This document shows, in pieces, positions 7,736-16,372 of a stretch of DNA of 64,000 nt. The stretch is from assembly GCA_015068455.1 (NCBI GenBank), contig SVKO01000004.1, positions 212,144 through 276,143 on the forward strand, in the 5' to 3' direction. Below the pieces are notes generated by a model. That model did no database searches. It worked only from the letters and a program-made list of their open reading frames with translations, and was not told the DNA's origin. The position numbers and the translations under genes are program-made. This DNA comes from Oscillospiraceae bacterium. GTDB lineage: Bacteria > Bacillota > Clostridia > Oscillospirales > Oscillospiraceae. Position 1 is the first letter of the stretch, and each line of letters opens with the position of its first letter.

Positions 7736-9055
7736 ATGGAAGAAAAGAAAACCGAAGGCCTGATCGGTGAAGGCGTAAAGACCCTTCCCATCGGCCAGCT
7801 TTTAAAGCGGATCGGTCCCGGCCTGATCGCCACCGGCATCGTCATTGGCCCCGGCGCCGTGACCACCGCCGCCATGCTGGGCGCCAACTACGGCTACGCC
7901 CTGATCTGGCTCATGTTCCCCATCATCTTCATGGGCATCACCTTCGTCATGACCACAAACTGGCTGGCCATCACCACCGGCATGCCCACCATCCATGCCA
8001 TCCGCAAGTACTTCGGCAAGGCCGGCGCCGTCGTCGTCGGCATCGCCCTGTTCCTGGCCTGCCTGTTCTTCACCATGGGCAACATCTCCGGCACCGGCGC
8101 TGGCATGGAGCTCCTCACCGGCATCAACTGGAAGCTCGGCTCGCTGATCCTGATCGCCATCGTTATCTACACCTACTTTGCAAAGAACGTCTACTCCAAG
8201 GTGGAGAAGCTCATCACCGCCTGCATCATCATCATCATGATCGCGGCCTTCTATATCACGCTGTTCGGCATCAGCTTTAAGGCGACCGGCGAAAACGGTG
8301 TGGTCGGCTTCGAGGGCAGCAAATTCCTGGGCGGCCTCTTCGGCTTCAAGATCCCCGAGGGCAGCCTCGGCACCGCCCTGGCCTTCATTTCCACCAATGC
8401 CGCCATCACCACCGGTATCTACAACACCTATCTGGGTAAGGAAAAGAAGTGGAAGCGCGAGGATCTGTTCAACGGCGTCATGTTCACCGACGCCCTGGTT
8501 CACATGATCTCCGTCGTGCTCATTTCCGGCGCGATCATCCTTGTCGGCGCCATCGTCCTGTTCCCCCAGGGCCTGGCCATCAAGGCGCCCAAACAGCTTG
8601 CGCAGATGCTGGAGCCCATCATGGGTTCCGCAGCCCGCTACATCATGGGCGCGGCTCTGGTCGGCGCGGGCTTCTCATCCCTGCTGGCCAACACCCAGCG
8701 CGGCATGGTTCTGCTGGGCGCGGGCATCAACAAGGAGTTCGGACTGGAGAGCAAATTCATCCGCTTCGGCTGCCTGGCCTGCCTTCTGTTCGCCATGGCC
8801 ATCTGCTACAGCTTCGACGGCTCTCCCACCCAGCTGATCCTCATCGCCAACATCGCCACCTCCATCGCTACCCCCATCGGCGGTCTGTTCGTCCTGCTGC
8901 TGATCTGGCGCAAGGACGTCAACGAGGGCTACAAGGCCCCCACCGCCCTGCGGATCTGCATGACCATCAGCTATCTTTTCGTGCTGGTCATGACCGTCTC
9001 CGCTTTCCAGAAGACCATCATCCCCGGCATCGCCAAGCTCTTCGCCGGCGGCTGA
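7736..9055 (+). CDS. NRAMP-superfamily transporter lacking the canonical metal-binding residues
   Basis: The protein has 439 residues and about 11 membrane segments; an aaaaggag site precedes the ATG. The first membrane segment (RIGPGLIATGIVIGPGAVTTA) aligns with NRAMP TM1, but the metal-binding DPGN motif reads GPGA (38-41). The sixth segment (ISTNAAITTGIYNTYLG) aligns with NRAMP TM6, where the MPHN-type motif is replaced by TTGI. The fold family therefore looks right but divalent-metal transport is doubtful. The NRAMP homologue YcsG sits in the Bacillus 5-oxoprolinase operon, which supports organic substrates for some members. Together with the upstream DapA-family aldolase and LacI regulator, I infer uptake of an organic acid that the aldolase degrades. 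Confidence 0.83.
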   Translation: MEEKKTEGLIGEGVKTLPIGQLLKRIGPGLIATGIVIGPGAVTTAAMLGANYGYALIWLMFPIIFMGITFVMTTNWLAITTGMPTIHAIRKYFGKAGAVVVGIALFLACLFFTMGNISGTGAGMELLTGINWKLGSLILIAIVIYTYFAKNVYSKVEKLITACIIIIMIAAFYITLFGISFKATGENGVVGFEGSKFLGGLFGFKIPEGSLGTALAFISTNAAITTGIYNTYLGKEKKWKREDLFNGVMFTDALVHMISVVLISGAIILVGAIVLFPQGLAIKAPKQLAQMLEPIMGSAARYIMGAALVGAGFSSLLANTQRGMVLLGAGINKEFGLESKFIRFGCLACLLFAMAICYSFDGSPTQLILIANIATSIATPIGGLFVLLLIWRKDVNEGYKAPTALRICMTISYLFVLVMTVSAFQKTIIPGIAKLFAGG

Positions 9056-9067
9056 TCGAGAAAAACG

Positions 9068-9098
9068 CCGGCCGAGCCCTCAGGTTCGGCCGGTTTTT
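9068..9098 (+). terminator. Rho-independent terminator after the transporter gene
   Basis: An 8-bp stem (9068-9075 with 9086-9093) of alternating GGCC sequence is followed by T5. It ends the aldolase/transporter operon. Confidence 0.88.
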
Positions 9099-9117
9099 CC
9101 TTATGGGAGGTATTCGC

Positions 9118-9525
9118 ATGATAAAACAACTGCGCGCCGTTCGAAAGTTTTTATTCTATACCGTCGAATGGCTTGAGCTGCTGGTGGCGCTGCTTGTTCT
9201 TGCGGGGATCGCGGCGCATCTGTGTCATATTACCGGATTCTGGCCCCTGTTCGGGCAGGCGGATCTCGGGGGATATGTCATGTTTCTGTTCGACGCGCTG
9301 ATCGGCATTGAGCTGGTCAAGCTGCTGTGCAGAAATGATCTCTATACCATGATCGAGGTGCTGCTCTTTGCCGTCACGCGTCATCTGGTCATCCAGCATG
9401 TGCAGACCTGGGAGGTTCTGGTCGGCGTCGCGGCGATCGCGGTCCTGTTCGCCACCCGCAAGTTCCTCTTTATGCATCCGGAGAGCTATGAGCAGATGAA
9501 GCGCCGCAGGGAGCACCTGGACTGA
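9118..9525 (+). CDS. PsiE-like small integral membrane protein
   Basis: The protein has 135 residues with a gggagg ribosome site before the ATG at 9118. Four hydrophobic segments are visible: WLELLVALLVLAGIAAHL, GGYVMFLFDALIGIELVKLL, MIEVLLFAVTRHLVI and VLVGVAAIAVLFATRKFLF. The pattern resembles the PsiE (phosphate-starvation-inducible) membrane family, whose function is poorly known. It is flanked by terminators on both sides, so it is probably transcribed alone or by read-through; no clear promoter was found in the 20 bp between terminator and start. Confidence 0.6.
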   Translation: MIKQLRAVRKFLFYTVEWLELLVALLVLAGIAAHLCHITGFWPLFGQADLGGYVMFLFDALIGIELVKLLCRNDLYTMIEVLLFAVTRHLVIQHVQTWEVLVGVAAIAVLFATRKFLFMHPESYEQMKRRREHLD

Positions 9526-9548
9526 GGGCGGCCGATCATGCAGACACA

Positions 9549-9596
9549 CTGCCGCAAAACGGAAGTTTTGCGGCAGCATTTCGTTATTTTTGACGG
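9549..9596 (+). terminator. Rho-independent terminator after the PsiE-like gene
   Basis: A perfect 12-bp stem (9549-9560 with 9565-9576) with a 4-nt loop is followed by an interrupted T tract. Confidence 0.8.
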
Positions 9597-9663
9597 AATC
9601 AAACGGCATATTTTGCCGCTTTTTCCCCTGATAGGAGAAAAAACAGGCGGCCGGAAAAAGGAC

Positions 9664-9692
9664 TTGTGCTTTTCACTTTCTTGGGTTACAAT
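9664..9692 (+). promoter_or_regulatory. Promoter of the asp23-fakA operon
   Basis: TTGTGC (9664-9669), a 17-bp spacer and TACAAT (9687-9692) lie 37 bp before the start codon. Confidence 0.6.
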
Positions 9693-9729
9693 ATACTATG
9701 CACAGTTAATGAAAAAAGGAGGTCATTTC

Positions 9730-10083
9730 ATGATTCGTCTCGATACGGATAAGGGCGGTATCGCGGTCGGCAGCAACGTCTATACCAACATCGCCGGCAT
9801 TGCCGCCAGCAACTGCTTCGGAGTGAAAGGCATGGCTGTTCGCTCCATGACCGACGGACTTGTGCATCTTCTGCGCAAGGAGGCAATGAGCAAGGGCGTT
9901 CGCGTCACGCTCAATGACGATAATTCCATTTCCATTGATCTGCATATCATGGTAGACCACGGCGTCAATATTGCGGCCGTGGGCGAGTCGATTATTTCCG
10001 AAGTCCGATACGTGGTACACAAGCAGACCGGCACCGAAGTCCGGACGGTCAACGTCTTTGTGGACTCCATCACGACGGATTGA
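9730..10083 (+). CDS. Asp23/Gls24 family protein (YloU-like)
   Basis: The protein has 117 residues with aaaaaaggagg before the ATG at 9730. The sequence (GGIAVGSNVYTNIAGIAASNCFGVKGMA, then ISIDLHIMVDHGVNIAAVGESIISEVRYVVHKQTGTEVRTVNVFVDSI) is a full Asp23 domain. Members are membrane-associated proteins linked to envelope stress. The gene directly precedes the fatty acid kinase gene, as in Bacillus and many Clostridia (yloU-yloV), which supports the call and co-expression. Confidence 0.92.
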   Translation: MIRLDTDKGGIAVGSNVYTNIAGIAASNCFGVKGMAVRSMTDGLVHLLRKEAMSKGVRVTLNDDNSISIDLHIMVDHGVNIAAVGESIISEVRYVVHKQTGTEVRTVNVFVDSITTD

Positions 10084-10108
10084 TGGGGCAGACGGAGGTG
10101 TACATTCA

Positions 10109-11734
10109 TTGAGGCAGACGATTGACGGAGCAATGTTCCGGCGCATGGTCATCAGTGCGGCCGCGTCCATTGAGATCCATAAAGAAAAAATCAACGAACT
10201 GAACGTTTTTCCGGTGCCGGACGGCGATACCGGCACAAACATGAGCATGACCCTCAACGCAGCCGCGGCGGATCTGCGCAAGGCCGACGAGCCCACCCTG
10301 GGCAAGGCCGCGTCCATCACGGCAAAGGCGCTGCTTCGGGGCGCCCGCGGCAATTCCGGCGTCATCCTGTCGCTGCTGTTCCGCGGCATTTCCAAGGCGC
10401 TCAAGCCCGAGACGGAGTGCGGCGGTCTGACCCTGGCTGCCGCCCTGACCGAGGGCGTGGAGACCGCCTACAACGCAGTCATGAAGCCCGCCGAGGGCAC
10501 GATCCTCACGGTGTCGCGTATGGCCGCAACTGCTGCCAAGGAGGCCGCGGAGGAAGAGGACAACTTTGAGGCCGCGCTTCAGGCGGCCATCGACGCGGCG
10601 AAGATCGCCCTGGCAGAGACCGTCAACCAGAACCCGGTGCTGAAGAAGGCCGGCGTGGTGGACGCGGGCGGCATGGGCTGGCTGCTGGTGCTGGAGGCCA
10701 TGATGGCGGCCCTCCACGGCGAGGACTTCGAGGCCCCCACCGACGGCGGCCCCGTCAGAGAAAGTGCGGACTTCTCCGCATTCAATACCGAAGATATCAC
10801 CTTCGGCTACTGCACCGAGTTCATCGTCTCCCGGGAGAAGGAGGGAGACATCCCCGCCCTGCGCAGCTTCCTGAACGGTATGGGCGACAGCCTGGTGCTG
10901 GTGGACGACGAGGAGATCATCAAGGTCCATGTCCATACCAACGAGCCCGGCACGGTGCTGCAGAAGGCCCTGGAATACGGCCCGCTGATCACCGTCAAGG
11001 TGGAGAATATGCGCCTGCAGCACACCGAAAAGGTGATGGACGAGAAGGAGCTGGCTTCCCAGGAGGCCGAGCCGGAGAAGAAGTACGGCCTGGTGGCCGT
11101 GTGCGCCGGCAAGGGTCTGGAGTCCGTGTTCCGCGATCTGGGCGTCGACCACATCATCTCCGGCGGCCAGACCATGAACCCCTCCACGGAGGATATCCTG
11201 CAGGGGATCATGCGCACCCCCGCGGAAATCGTCTATGTATTCCCCAACAATAAGAACATCATCCTGGCGGCCGAGCAGACCATCCCCCTGACGAAGAAGA
11301 AGGTCGTGGTCATCCCCTCCAGGACCGTGCCCCAGGGCATCACCGCCCTGCTGAGCTTCGACCCCGACGCCGAGGAAGAGGAGCTGACGGCCGCCATGAC
11401 CGAGGCCCTCGGCAACGTGGAGACCATGCAGATCACTTACGCCGCCCGGGATTCCGACATCGACGGCCGCGACATCCATGCCGGCGATTATCTGGCGCTG
11501 GACGACCACGGCCTGTTCGGCACCAACACGGATCTTGACGTGCTGCTCGGCGAGCTGGCCCATGAAGTGAGCCAGGACGGCCGCGAGTTTGTCACCATCT
11601 ATTCCGGAGCCGACACCACCGAGGATCAGGCAAACCGCGCGCTGGAGGTCTTCCACGAGGCCTGCCCGGACGCCGACGTCAACCTCATTGCCGGCGGCCA
11701 GCCCGTCTACTATTTCCTGATTTCGGCAGAATAA
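10109..11734 (+). CDS. fakA: Fatty acid kinase subunit A (DAK/DegV-associated, YloV)
   Basis: The protein has 541 residues if it starts at TTG 10109, which is preceded by ggagg at 10 nt and reads MRQTIDGAMFRRM as in homologues. The N-terminal DhaL-type ATP-binding domain carries PDGDTGTN (37-44) and RGARGNSGVILS. The middle and C-terminal domains match the FakA linker and DegV-like region (TEFIVSREKEGDI, VHVHTNEPGTVLQKAL, IYSGADTTEDQANRALE). FakA phosphorylates fatty acids held by a FakB (DegV) partner so that exogenous acids enter phospholipid synthesis; no fakB is visible here. It is 25 bp from the asp23 gene and forms an operon with it. Confidence 0.9.
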   Translation: MRQTIDGAMFRRMVISAAASIEIHKEKINELNVFPVPDGDTGTNMSMTLNAAAADLRKADEPTLGKAASITAKALLRGARGNSGVILSLLFRGISKALKPETECGGLTLAAALTEGVETAYNAVMKPAEGTILTVSRMAATAAKEAAEEEDNFEAALQAAIDAAKIALAETVNQNPVLKKAGVVDAGGMGWLLVLEAMMAALHGEDFEAPTDGGPVRESADFSAFNTEDITFGYCTEFIVSREKEGDIPALRSFLNGMGDSLVLVDDEEIIKVHVHTNEPGTVLQKALEYGPLITVKVENMRLQHTEKVMDEKELASQEAEPEKKYGLVAVCAGKGLESVFRDLGVDHIISGGQTMNPSTEDILQGIMRTPAEIVYVFPNNKNIILAAEQTIPLTKKKVVVIPSRTVPQGITALLSFDPDAEEEELTAAMTEALGNVETMQITYAARDSDIDGRDIHAGDYLALDDHGLFGTNTDLDVLLGELAHEVSQDGREFVTIYSGADTTEDQANRALEVFHEACPDADVNLIAGGQPVYYFLISAE

Positions 11735-11746
11735 ATTCATCTAACG

Positions 11747-11779
11747 AAAATGCACCGTCCCCGGACGGTGCATTTTTTG
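11747..11779 (+). terminator. Rho-independent terminator after fakA
   Basis: A 14-bp stem (11747-11760 with 11763-11776) whose arms include A4 and T4 is followed by further T. The 11780-11932 stretch behind it holds only small GC hairpins and no convincing gene. Confidence 0.9.
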
Positions 11780-11932
11780 TATACGAAGGATTTGAAAATG
11801 TCTGCATCATGGACGGCCGGTTTGCCTCCGGCGGCCCATTCTTGCCCCGTCGGGAACGGGGAAGAAGCCGCCGGGCGGATTGTCCTGCATCCAAAGGATC
11901 ATGCCGATTCGATCAGTTATATATGCAATAAT

Positions 11933-11974
11933 AAAAAGGCCGCTGCGGGCTTTCGCCTGCAGCGGCCTTTTTTA
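11933..11974. terminator. Terminator of mrp (works in both directions)
   Basis: AAAAAGGCCGCTGC pairs with GCAGCGGCCTTTTT across a short loop. On the minus strand it lies 7 bp after the mrp stop codon. Confidence 0.88.
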
Positions 11975-11980
11975 CGTTTT

Positions 11981-12817
11981 TTAATCCTTTTTCAGCATCG
12001 TTTCCAGCACGATGCAGGCGGGCTCGAGGGCGCTGGTTTCGAGGCTCTCGGCCAGACCGCAGTCCACGGCCTGGGCCACCTTCGGATCGATGGGCAGGTA
12101 GGCCAGCACCGGCAGGTGCATTTCCGCCGCCACACGCTCCAGATGGCTGCGGCCGAACACGTCGACGCGCTTGCCGCAGTCGGGGCAGAGCAGGTAGCTG
12201 TAATTCTCGATCAGACCCAGCACGGGGATCTGCATGAGATTCGCCATGCGGATGGCCTTGGTCACCACCATGGACACCAGATCCTGGGGGGAGGTGACGA
12301 CGATGACGCCGTCGATGGGCAGGGACTGGAACACCGTCAGGGGCACGTCGCCGGTGCCGGGGGGCATGTCCACGAACATGAAGTCCACGTCCTCCCACAC
12401 CACGTCCGACCAGAACTGCTGTACAGCGCCGGCCACTACGGGGCCGCGCCACACCACGGGATCGGTGTCGTTTTCCAGCAGCAGGTTGATGGACATGATC
12501 TCGATGCCGTCCTCACTGACGGCGGGATACAGGGCCTCCTCGGTGGAGCCCATGGGATCGGTCACGCCGAAGGCCTTGGGGATGGACGGGCCGGTGATGT
12601 CCGCGTCCAGGATCGCCGTGCGGTAGCCCCTGCGGCGCATGGCCACCGCCAGCATGGCGGACACGGTGCTCTTGCCCACGCCGCCCTTGCCGGACATGAC
12701 GGCAATGACTTTTTTTACATTTGATTTGGGATTGGCGGGAGCCAGCAGGCTCTCCTGGCTGCGGTCGCCGCAGCTTTCGCCGCAGGAGGCGCAGTTGCCG
12801 CTGCAAGATTCGCTCAT
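11981..12817 (-). CDS. mrp: Mrp/NBP35 family iron-sulfur cluster carrier ATPase
   Basis: The protein has 278 residues. It begins with a cysteine cluster (CSGNCASCGESC), followed by the deviant Walker A MSGKGGVGKSTVSAML, DADITGPSIPKAFG, DMPPGTGD and, near the C-terminus, the CPDCG motif (YLLCPDCGKRVDVFG) that binds a bridging [4Fe-4S] cluster between subunits. Members carry and transfer Fe-S clusters in the cytoplasm. A strong promoter lies directly upstream, overlapping the end of the ABC-F gene, and a terminator follows, so it can be expressed independently of the upstream run. Confidence 0.92.
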   Translation of the reverse strand: MSESCSGNCASCGESCGDRSQESLLAPANPKSNVKKVIAVMSGKGGVGKSTVSAMLAVAMRRRGYRTAILDADITGPSIPKAFGVTDPMGSTEEALYPAVSEDGIEIMSINLLLENDTDPVVWRGPVVAGAVQQFWSDVVWEDVDFMFVDMPPGTGDVPLTVFQSLPIDGVIVVTSPQDLVSMVVTKAIRMANLMQIPVLGLIENYSYLLCPDCGKRVDVFGRSHLERVAAEMHLPVLAYLPIDPKVAQAVDCGLAESLETSALEPACIVLETMLKKD

Positions 12818-12849
12818 ATCGAATCCTCCTTCTTGTACTGATTGCGTCT

Positions 12850-12878
12850 ATTATAGGGATTTGTTATAGAAAAGTCAA
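12850..12878 (-). promoter_or_regulatory. Promoter of mrp
   Basis: On the minus strand, TTGACT (12873-12878) and TATAAT (12850-12855) are separated by 17 bp. The -35 box overlaps the stop codon of the ABC-F gene. Confidence 0.75.
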
Positions 12879-14743
12879 TCCGGCGAAAGCTCGGCCCACT
12901 GGGCCATTTTTTCATCCAGTTCCGATTCCATGGCCTGACGCTCTTCCATAAGCTGACTCAGAGCCTGATAATCCGCTCCGGTCTGGCTGATCTGCGTGTC
13001 GAAGTCGGCCAGCCGCTGCTCCATGGCCTCGATCTCCCGTTCCAGCGCCCGGAGTTTTCGCTCGTTCTGCTTGTCGGGATTGCGGGGCTTCTCCTTTTTC
13101 TCGGGCTTCGGCGCGGGGGCCTGCTGCAGGTTCATTTGCTCATGGGCCTTGATGGAGCGGTACTTGGCATAGCCGCATTTGAAATCGCGGATGACGCCGT
13201 TCTCCAGCTCCCAGACCCGGGTGGCGAACTTGTCCACAAAGTAGCGGTCGTGGGAGACGAACAGGAGGGTGCCCTCGTATTCGTCGATGGCGCATTCGAT
13301 CCACTCCCGGGAGGCGATGTCCAGATGGTTGGTGGGCTCGTCCAGCACCAGCAGGTTGATCTTGTCGTCCATGAGCATGCACAGCCGCAGCCGGGACTGC
13401 TCGCCTCCGGAGAGGGTGGAGACGGATTTGAACACGTCCTCGCCGGAGAAGGCGAAGGCGCCCAGCCGATCCCGGGCTGCCTGGGGGGTATAGTTCTTCT
13501 CGTAGAGCATGGTGTCGTAGAGGCTGCGCTCGGGATGCTCAAAGCGGATGATCTGGGGCAGATACCCATAGCGCACCGTGGGCCCGAAGCGGACCGTGCC
13601 GGCGTCGCAGGGCTCCTCGCCCAGCAAAATGCGCAGGAAGGTGGATTTTCCCGTGCCGTTGTCCCCCAGCAGGGCGATGCGCTCGCCGCCCTTGACCTCC
13701 AGATTGACGTCGGAGAACAGCGTCCGCCCGCCGAAGGATTTGGACAGGTGCTTCACGGTGAACATCTCGTCGCCGAAGAAGTCCCGGGCGTCGAACCGGG
13801 CGCGCAGGGTCTTCTCCGTCCTTGGCCGCTCGGTTTTCGCGATGCGCTCCATACGGTGCTGGATGCTCATGGCCCGGCGGTAGAGGGTGCGGTTGTTGAT
13901 GCCCCAGCCCTTCATGCGCTCCAGGGTATAGCCCAGCTGGCGCAGCTTGGCCTGCTCCTGCTCATACTGCTTGAGCTGCAGGTTGAAGCGGTTCTGCTTT
14001 TCCTCCAGATAGAACGAGTAGTTGCCGCTGTAGAATTCGGCCTTGCCCCCGGACAGCTCGATCACCCGCTGCACCACCCGGTCCAGGAAGTAGCGGTCAT
14101 GGGAGATGGTCAGCACCGTGCCGCGGAATTTGAGGATGTAGTCCTCCAGCCATTCCGTGCTCTTGAGATCCAGATGGTTTGTGGGCTCGTCCAAAAGCAG
14201 GATATCGGTCTTTTCCAGCAGCAGCCGGGCCAGATTCACCCGGGTTTTCTCGCCGCCGGAGAGCCGGTCGAATTCCTGTGCCCGCTGCTCCGCCGGGATG
14301 CCCAGGCCGCCGCAGACCTTGTCGGTCTGCACGTCCATTTCGTAGCCCCCGCCGGAGGCGAAGGCGGCGCTCAGCCGGTCATATTCCGCCAGGGTCTGCT
14401 TCGAGGCGTCCGTGCCCATGGCGTGCTCCAGCTTTGTCATTTTCTCCCGCATGGCCAGCAGGGGAGCAAAGGCCGTGCGCAGCACGTCCTCCACGGTGTA
14501 GCCGGCGGGATAATGGGGGATCTGGGAGATGAGGCCCAGCTTCTTGCCCGGGGCGATCATGACCGTGCCCTCGTCGGGGGAAATTTCGCCCGTGAGGATG
14601 CGGAAGAGGGTGGTCTTGCCGCAGCCGTTGCGGCCCATGATGCCCACGCGTTCGCCCTCGTTGATATCAAAGCTCAGGCCGTCGAGCAGATGATTGCCGA
14701 TTTCAAAGGATTTTACCAGGTCTTTTACGGATATGTCGATCAT
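12875..14743 (-). CDS. ABC-F family ATP-binding protein
   Basis: The protein has 622 residues and two ABC cassettes without membrane segments. Cassette 1 has Walker A GRNGCGKTT (37-45) and signature LSGGEKTRV with LLLDEPTNHLD; cassette 2 has GDNGTGKST and LSGGEQSRLRL with LVLDEPTNHLD. A linker (YSFYLEEKQNRFNLQLKQYEQEQAKLRQL) joins them, and the C-terminal tail is charged and coiled-coil-like (ERKLRALEREIEAMEQRLADF), as in Uup/YdiF-type proteins. ABC-F proteins act on the ribosome E site or in translation quality control; some give antibiotic resistance, but a housekeeping role is likelier in this context. It starts 1 nt after the toprim gene stop, with ggag before the ATG. Confidence 0.9.
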   Translation of the reverse strand: MIDISVKDLVKSFEIGNHLLDGLSFDINEGERVGIMGRNGCGKTTLFRILTGEISPDEGTVMIAPGKKLGLISQIPHYPAGYTVEDVLRTAFAPLLAMREKMTKLEHAMGTDASKQTLAEYDRLSAAFASGGGYEMDVQTDKVCGGLGIPAEQRAQEFDRLSGGEKTRVNLARLLLEKTDILLLDEPTNHLDLKSTEWLEDYILKFRGTVLTISHDRYFLDRVVQRVIELSGGKAEFYSGNYSFYLEEKQNRFNLQLKQYEQEQAKLRQLGYTLERMKGWGINNRTLYRRAMSIQHRMERIAKTERPRTEKTLRARFDARDFFGDEMFTVKHLSKSFGGRTLFSDVNLEVKGGERIALLGDNGTGKSTFLRILLGEEPCDAGTVRFGPTVRYGYLPQIIRFEHPERSLYDTMLYEKNYTPQAARDRLGAFAFSGEDVFKSVSTLSGGEQSRLRLCMLMDDKINLLVLDEPTNHLDIASREWIECAIDEYEGTLLFVSHDRYFVDKFATRVWELENGVIRDFKCGYAKYRSIKAHEQMNLQQAPAPKPEKKEKPRNPDKQNERKLRALEREIEAMEQRLADFDTQISQTGADYQALSQLMEERQAMESELDEKMAQWAELSPD

Positions 14744-14744
14744 T

Positions 14745-15332
14745 TCAGTCTCCGATGTTGGAATAGGTTCTCAGGAATTCCTCTCGGTCGTAGAGTACGT
14801 TCAGGGTCTGCAGCAGAGCGTTGGCGCTCATGCGTTCCGGCAGATCCAGCGCGTGCAGGAGCTTTTTCCGGGCGGCCTGACTGCCTTCGTGCCCGGAAAG
14901 GCCGCAGGCGTAGAGGTCAAACTTTGTGATGGGCGTGCGCTCTTTTCCGGAATCGGACGCCTGCACGCCGGCATTGCGCAGGGCGCGCAGGATGGTTGCC
15001 TCGTCCATGCCCTCCACGCCGAGCTTGCCCTCCTTGCCGGGCTTTTCCTTCCGGCGCTCCTTGCCGTAGATGTCCGGCACATAGGCGTGCAGCACCCGGT
15101 CCTTCGGGAGGGCGCCCCGCAGGAAATTGCGGATGACGAAGCCTGCCCCGTCGGGGTCCGTCAGAATGATGAGGCCCCGCTTTTCCGCCACACGGCGCAG
15201 AAGGGAGAGTAATTTCTTGTCGTTCATGACGCCGAAGCCGGCGGTTTCAAATACCGGGGCGTTCACGATCTGCCGCAGCTTATTTGCGTCATAGCGGCCC
15301 TCCACCACGATGGCCTGCTGAATGTCAAGCAT
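14745..15332 (-). CDS. Toprim-domain nuclease, ribonuclease M5-like with DUF4093-type C-terminus
   Basis: The protein has 195 residues. The toprim core is clear: VVEGRYDANKL with the catalytic Glu, and ILTDPDGAGFVIRNF with the DxD metal site. The layout matches RNase M5, which matures 5S rRNA, but the C-terminal half (GLSGHEGSQAARKKLLHALDLPERMSANALLQTLNVLYDREEF) is the DUF4093-type extension seen in Clostridia. An aggaggcgagcc ribosome site precedes the ATG; the start overlaps holA by 8 bp. 5S rRNA maturation is likely but not proven, and no rRNA gene or ksgA lies nearby. Confidence 0.8.
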   Translation of the reverse strand: MLDIQQAIVVEGRYDANKLRQIVNAPVFETAGFGVMNDKKLLSLLRRVAEKRGLIILTDPDGAGFVIRNFLRGALPKDRVLHAYVPDIYGKERRKEKPGKEGKLGVEGMDEATILRALRNAGVQASDSGKERTPITKFDLYACGLSGHEGSQAARKKLLHALDLPERMSANALLQTLNVLYDREEFLRTYSNIGD

Positions 15333-16371
15333 GGCTCGCCTCCTGTGCCAGGCGCAGGATCAGCAGCTCCAGCAGGGCGTCCGGGTCGTCGTAGGAGGTC
15401 TTGAGCCGGTAGTCCGTCTCGGCGCACAGGGGCAGAGCCGTCTCAAAGAACCGGTCCGGCAGCCGCCGGGCAAAGCCGAAGGCCTTCTGGGCGGGGTAGG
15501 AGCTTATGGCATACAGCTTCATCAGCGCGTCCGTTCCCTTGCCGGCGGCCAGCAGAGTCTTCGCCGCCGCGGCCCGGCGCAGGTTTGCGCCGATGGCGCC
15601 CAGGATGGGGATGGGCTCCTGCTGCATTTTGAGCAGCGTGTGCAGGGTTTGCAGGGCGCCGGCATACCGGCCCTCCGCGATGGCGTCCGTCAGCTGGAAG
15701 ACCACGGCGTCGAGCACCGGCTCCACCACCGCGTCGATGTCGGCGCGGGAAATATCCTGTGCGGTGCAGTAGGCGGCCACCTTGGAGATTTCCGAGGCCA
15801 TGGCCGTCATGCCGCCGCCGCAGAGATTGATGAGGTAACGGCACAGCTCCGGGGTGATGTGCTTGCCGGCGCTGGCAAAATGGCGGGCAACCCAGCTCAT
15901 GAGCTCCCGCTCGGGCTGCCGGGCGAATTCCACGATCCGGGCGTTTTGCTCGATGACCGCATGGAATTTGCGCATCCGCCGGTCAGGCTTCCAGGGGCAG
16001 GTGTCGTAGACGAATACGATGTAGCAGTAGTCGGGGATGTCGCTGAGCAGGGCCGCCATCTGATCCCGGTCCTCGCTGCCGAGCTGGTACAGATCCACGT
16101 CGTCCACCTGAATGAAGGAGGCTTCCGCCATGACGGGGATGGCGTCCATGGCGTCGGCAAAGGCGCCGGGGTCCATGGTGCGGGCGTCAAAGCGGTGAAG
16201 GTTGAAGTCCGCCGCCGGTCCGTCGATCAGCAGCTTTTTCAGTGCGCTCAGATAATAGGTGCGCAGATAGTCCTCCTCACCGTGAAAAATATAGAGGTGA
16301 TGGGGCTTTTTTTCGCGCAGGGCGTCCTTCAGAGCCTGAAAAGCCCCGGTGTTATCCGCTTTTTTTGCCAT
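15325..16371 (-). CDS. holA: DNA polymerase III delta subunit
   Basis: The protein has 348 residues, the usual HolA length. The N-terminal clamp-loader fold begins HHLYIFHGEEDYLRTYYLSALKKLL, where HGEEDYL is the typical degenerate P-loop region. It continues through IQVDDVDLYQLG, YIVFVYD and the lid and collar helices (LPDRFFETALPLCAETDYRLKTSYDDPDALLELLILRLA). HolA opens the sliding clamp as the wrench of the clamp loader. It follows comEC by 1 nt, the common Firmicutes order comEC-holA. A strong aaggagggg site precedes the ATG. Confidence 0.92.
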   Translation of the reverse strand: MAKKADNTGAFQALKDALREKKPHHLYIFHGEEDYLRTYYLSALKKLLIDGPAADFNLHRFDARTMDPGAFADAMDAIPVMAEASFIQVDDVDLYQLGSEDRDQMAALLSDIPDYCYIVFVYDTCPWKPDRRMRKFHAVIEQNARIVEFARQPERELMSWVARHFASAGKHITPELCRYLINLCGGGMTAMASEISKVAAYCTAQDISRADIDAVVEPVLDAVVFQLTDAIAEGRYAGALQTLHTLLKMQQEPIPILGAIGANLRRAAAAKTLLAAGKGTDALMKLYAISSYPAQKAFGFARRLPDRFFETALPLCAETDYRLKTSYDDPDALLELLILRLAQEASHA

Positions 16372-16372
16372 G

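Noticed and set aside
11685..11894. A 69-codon minus-strand ORF after fakA
   Set aside because: It overlaps the fakA 3' end and its terminator, has no ribosome site and no family pattern.
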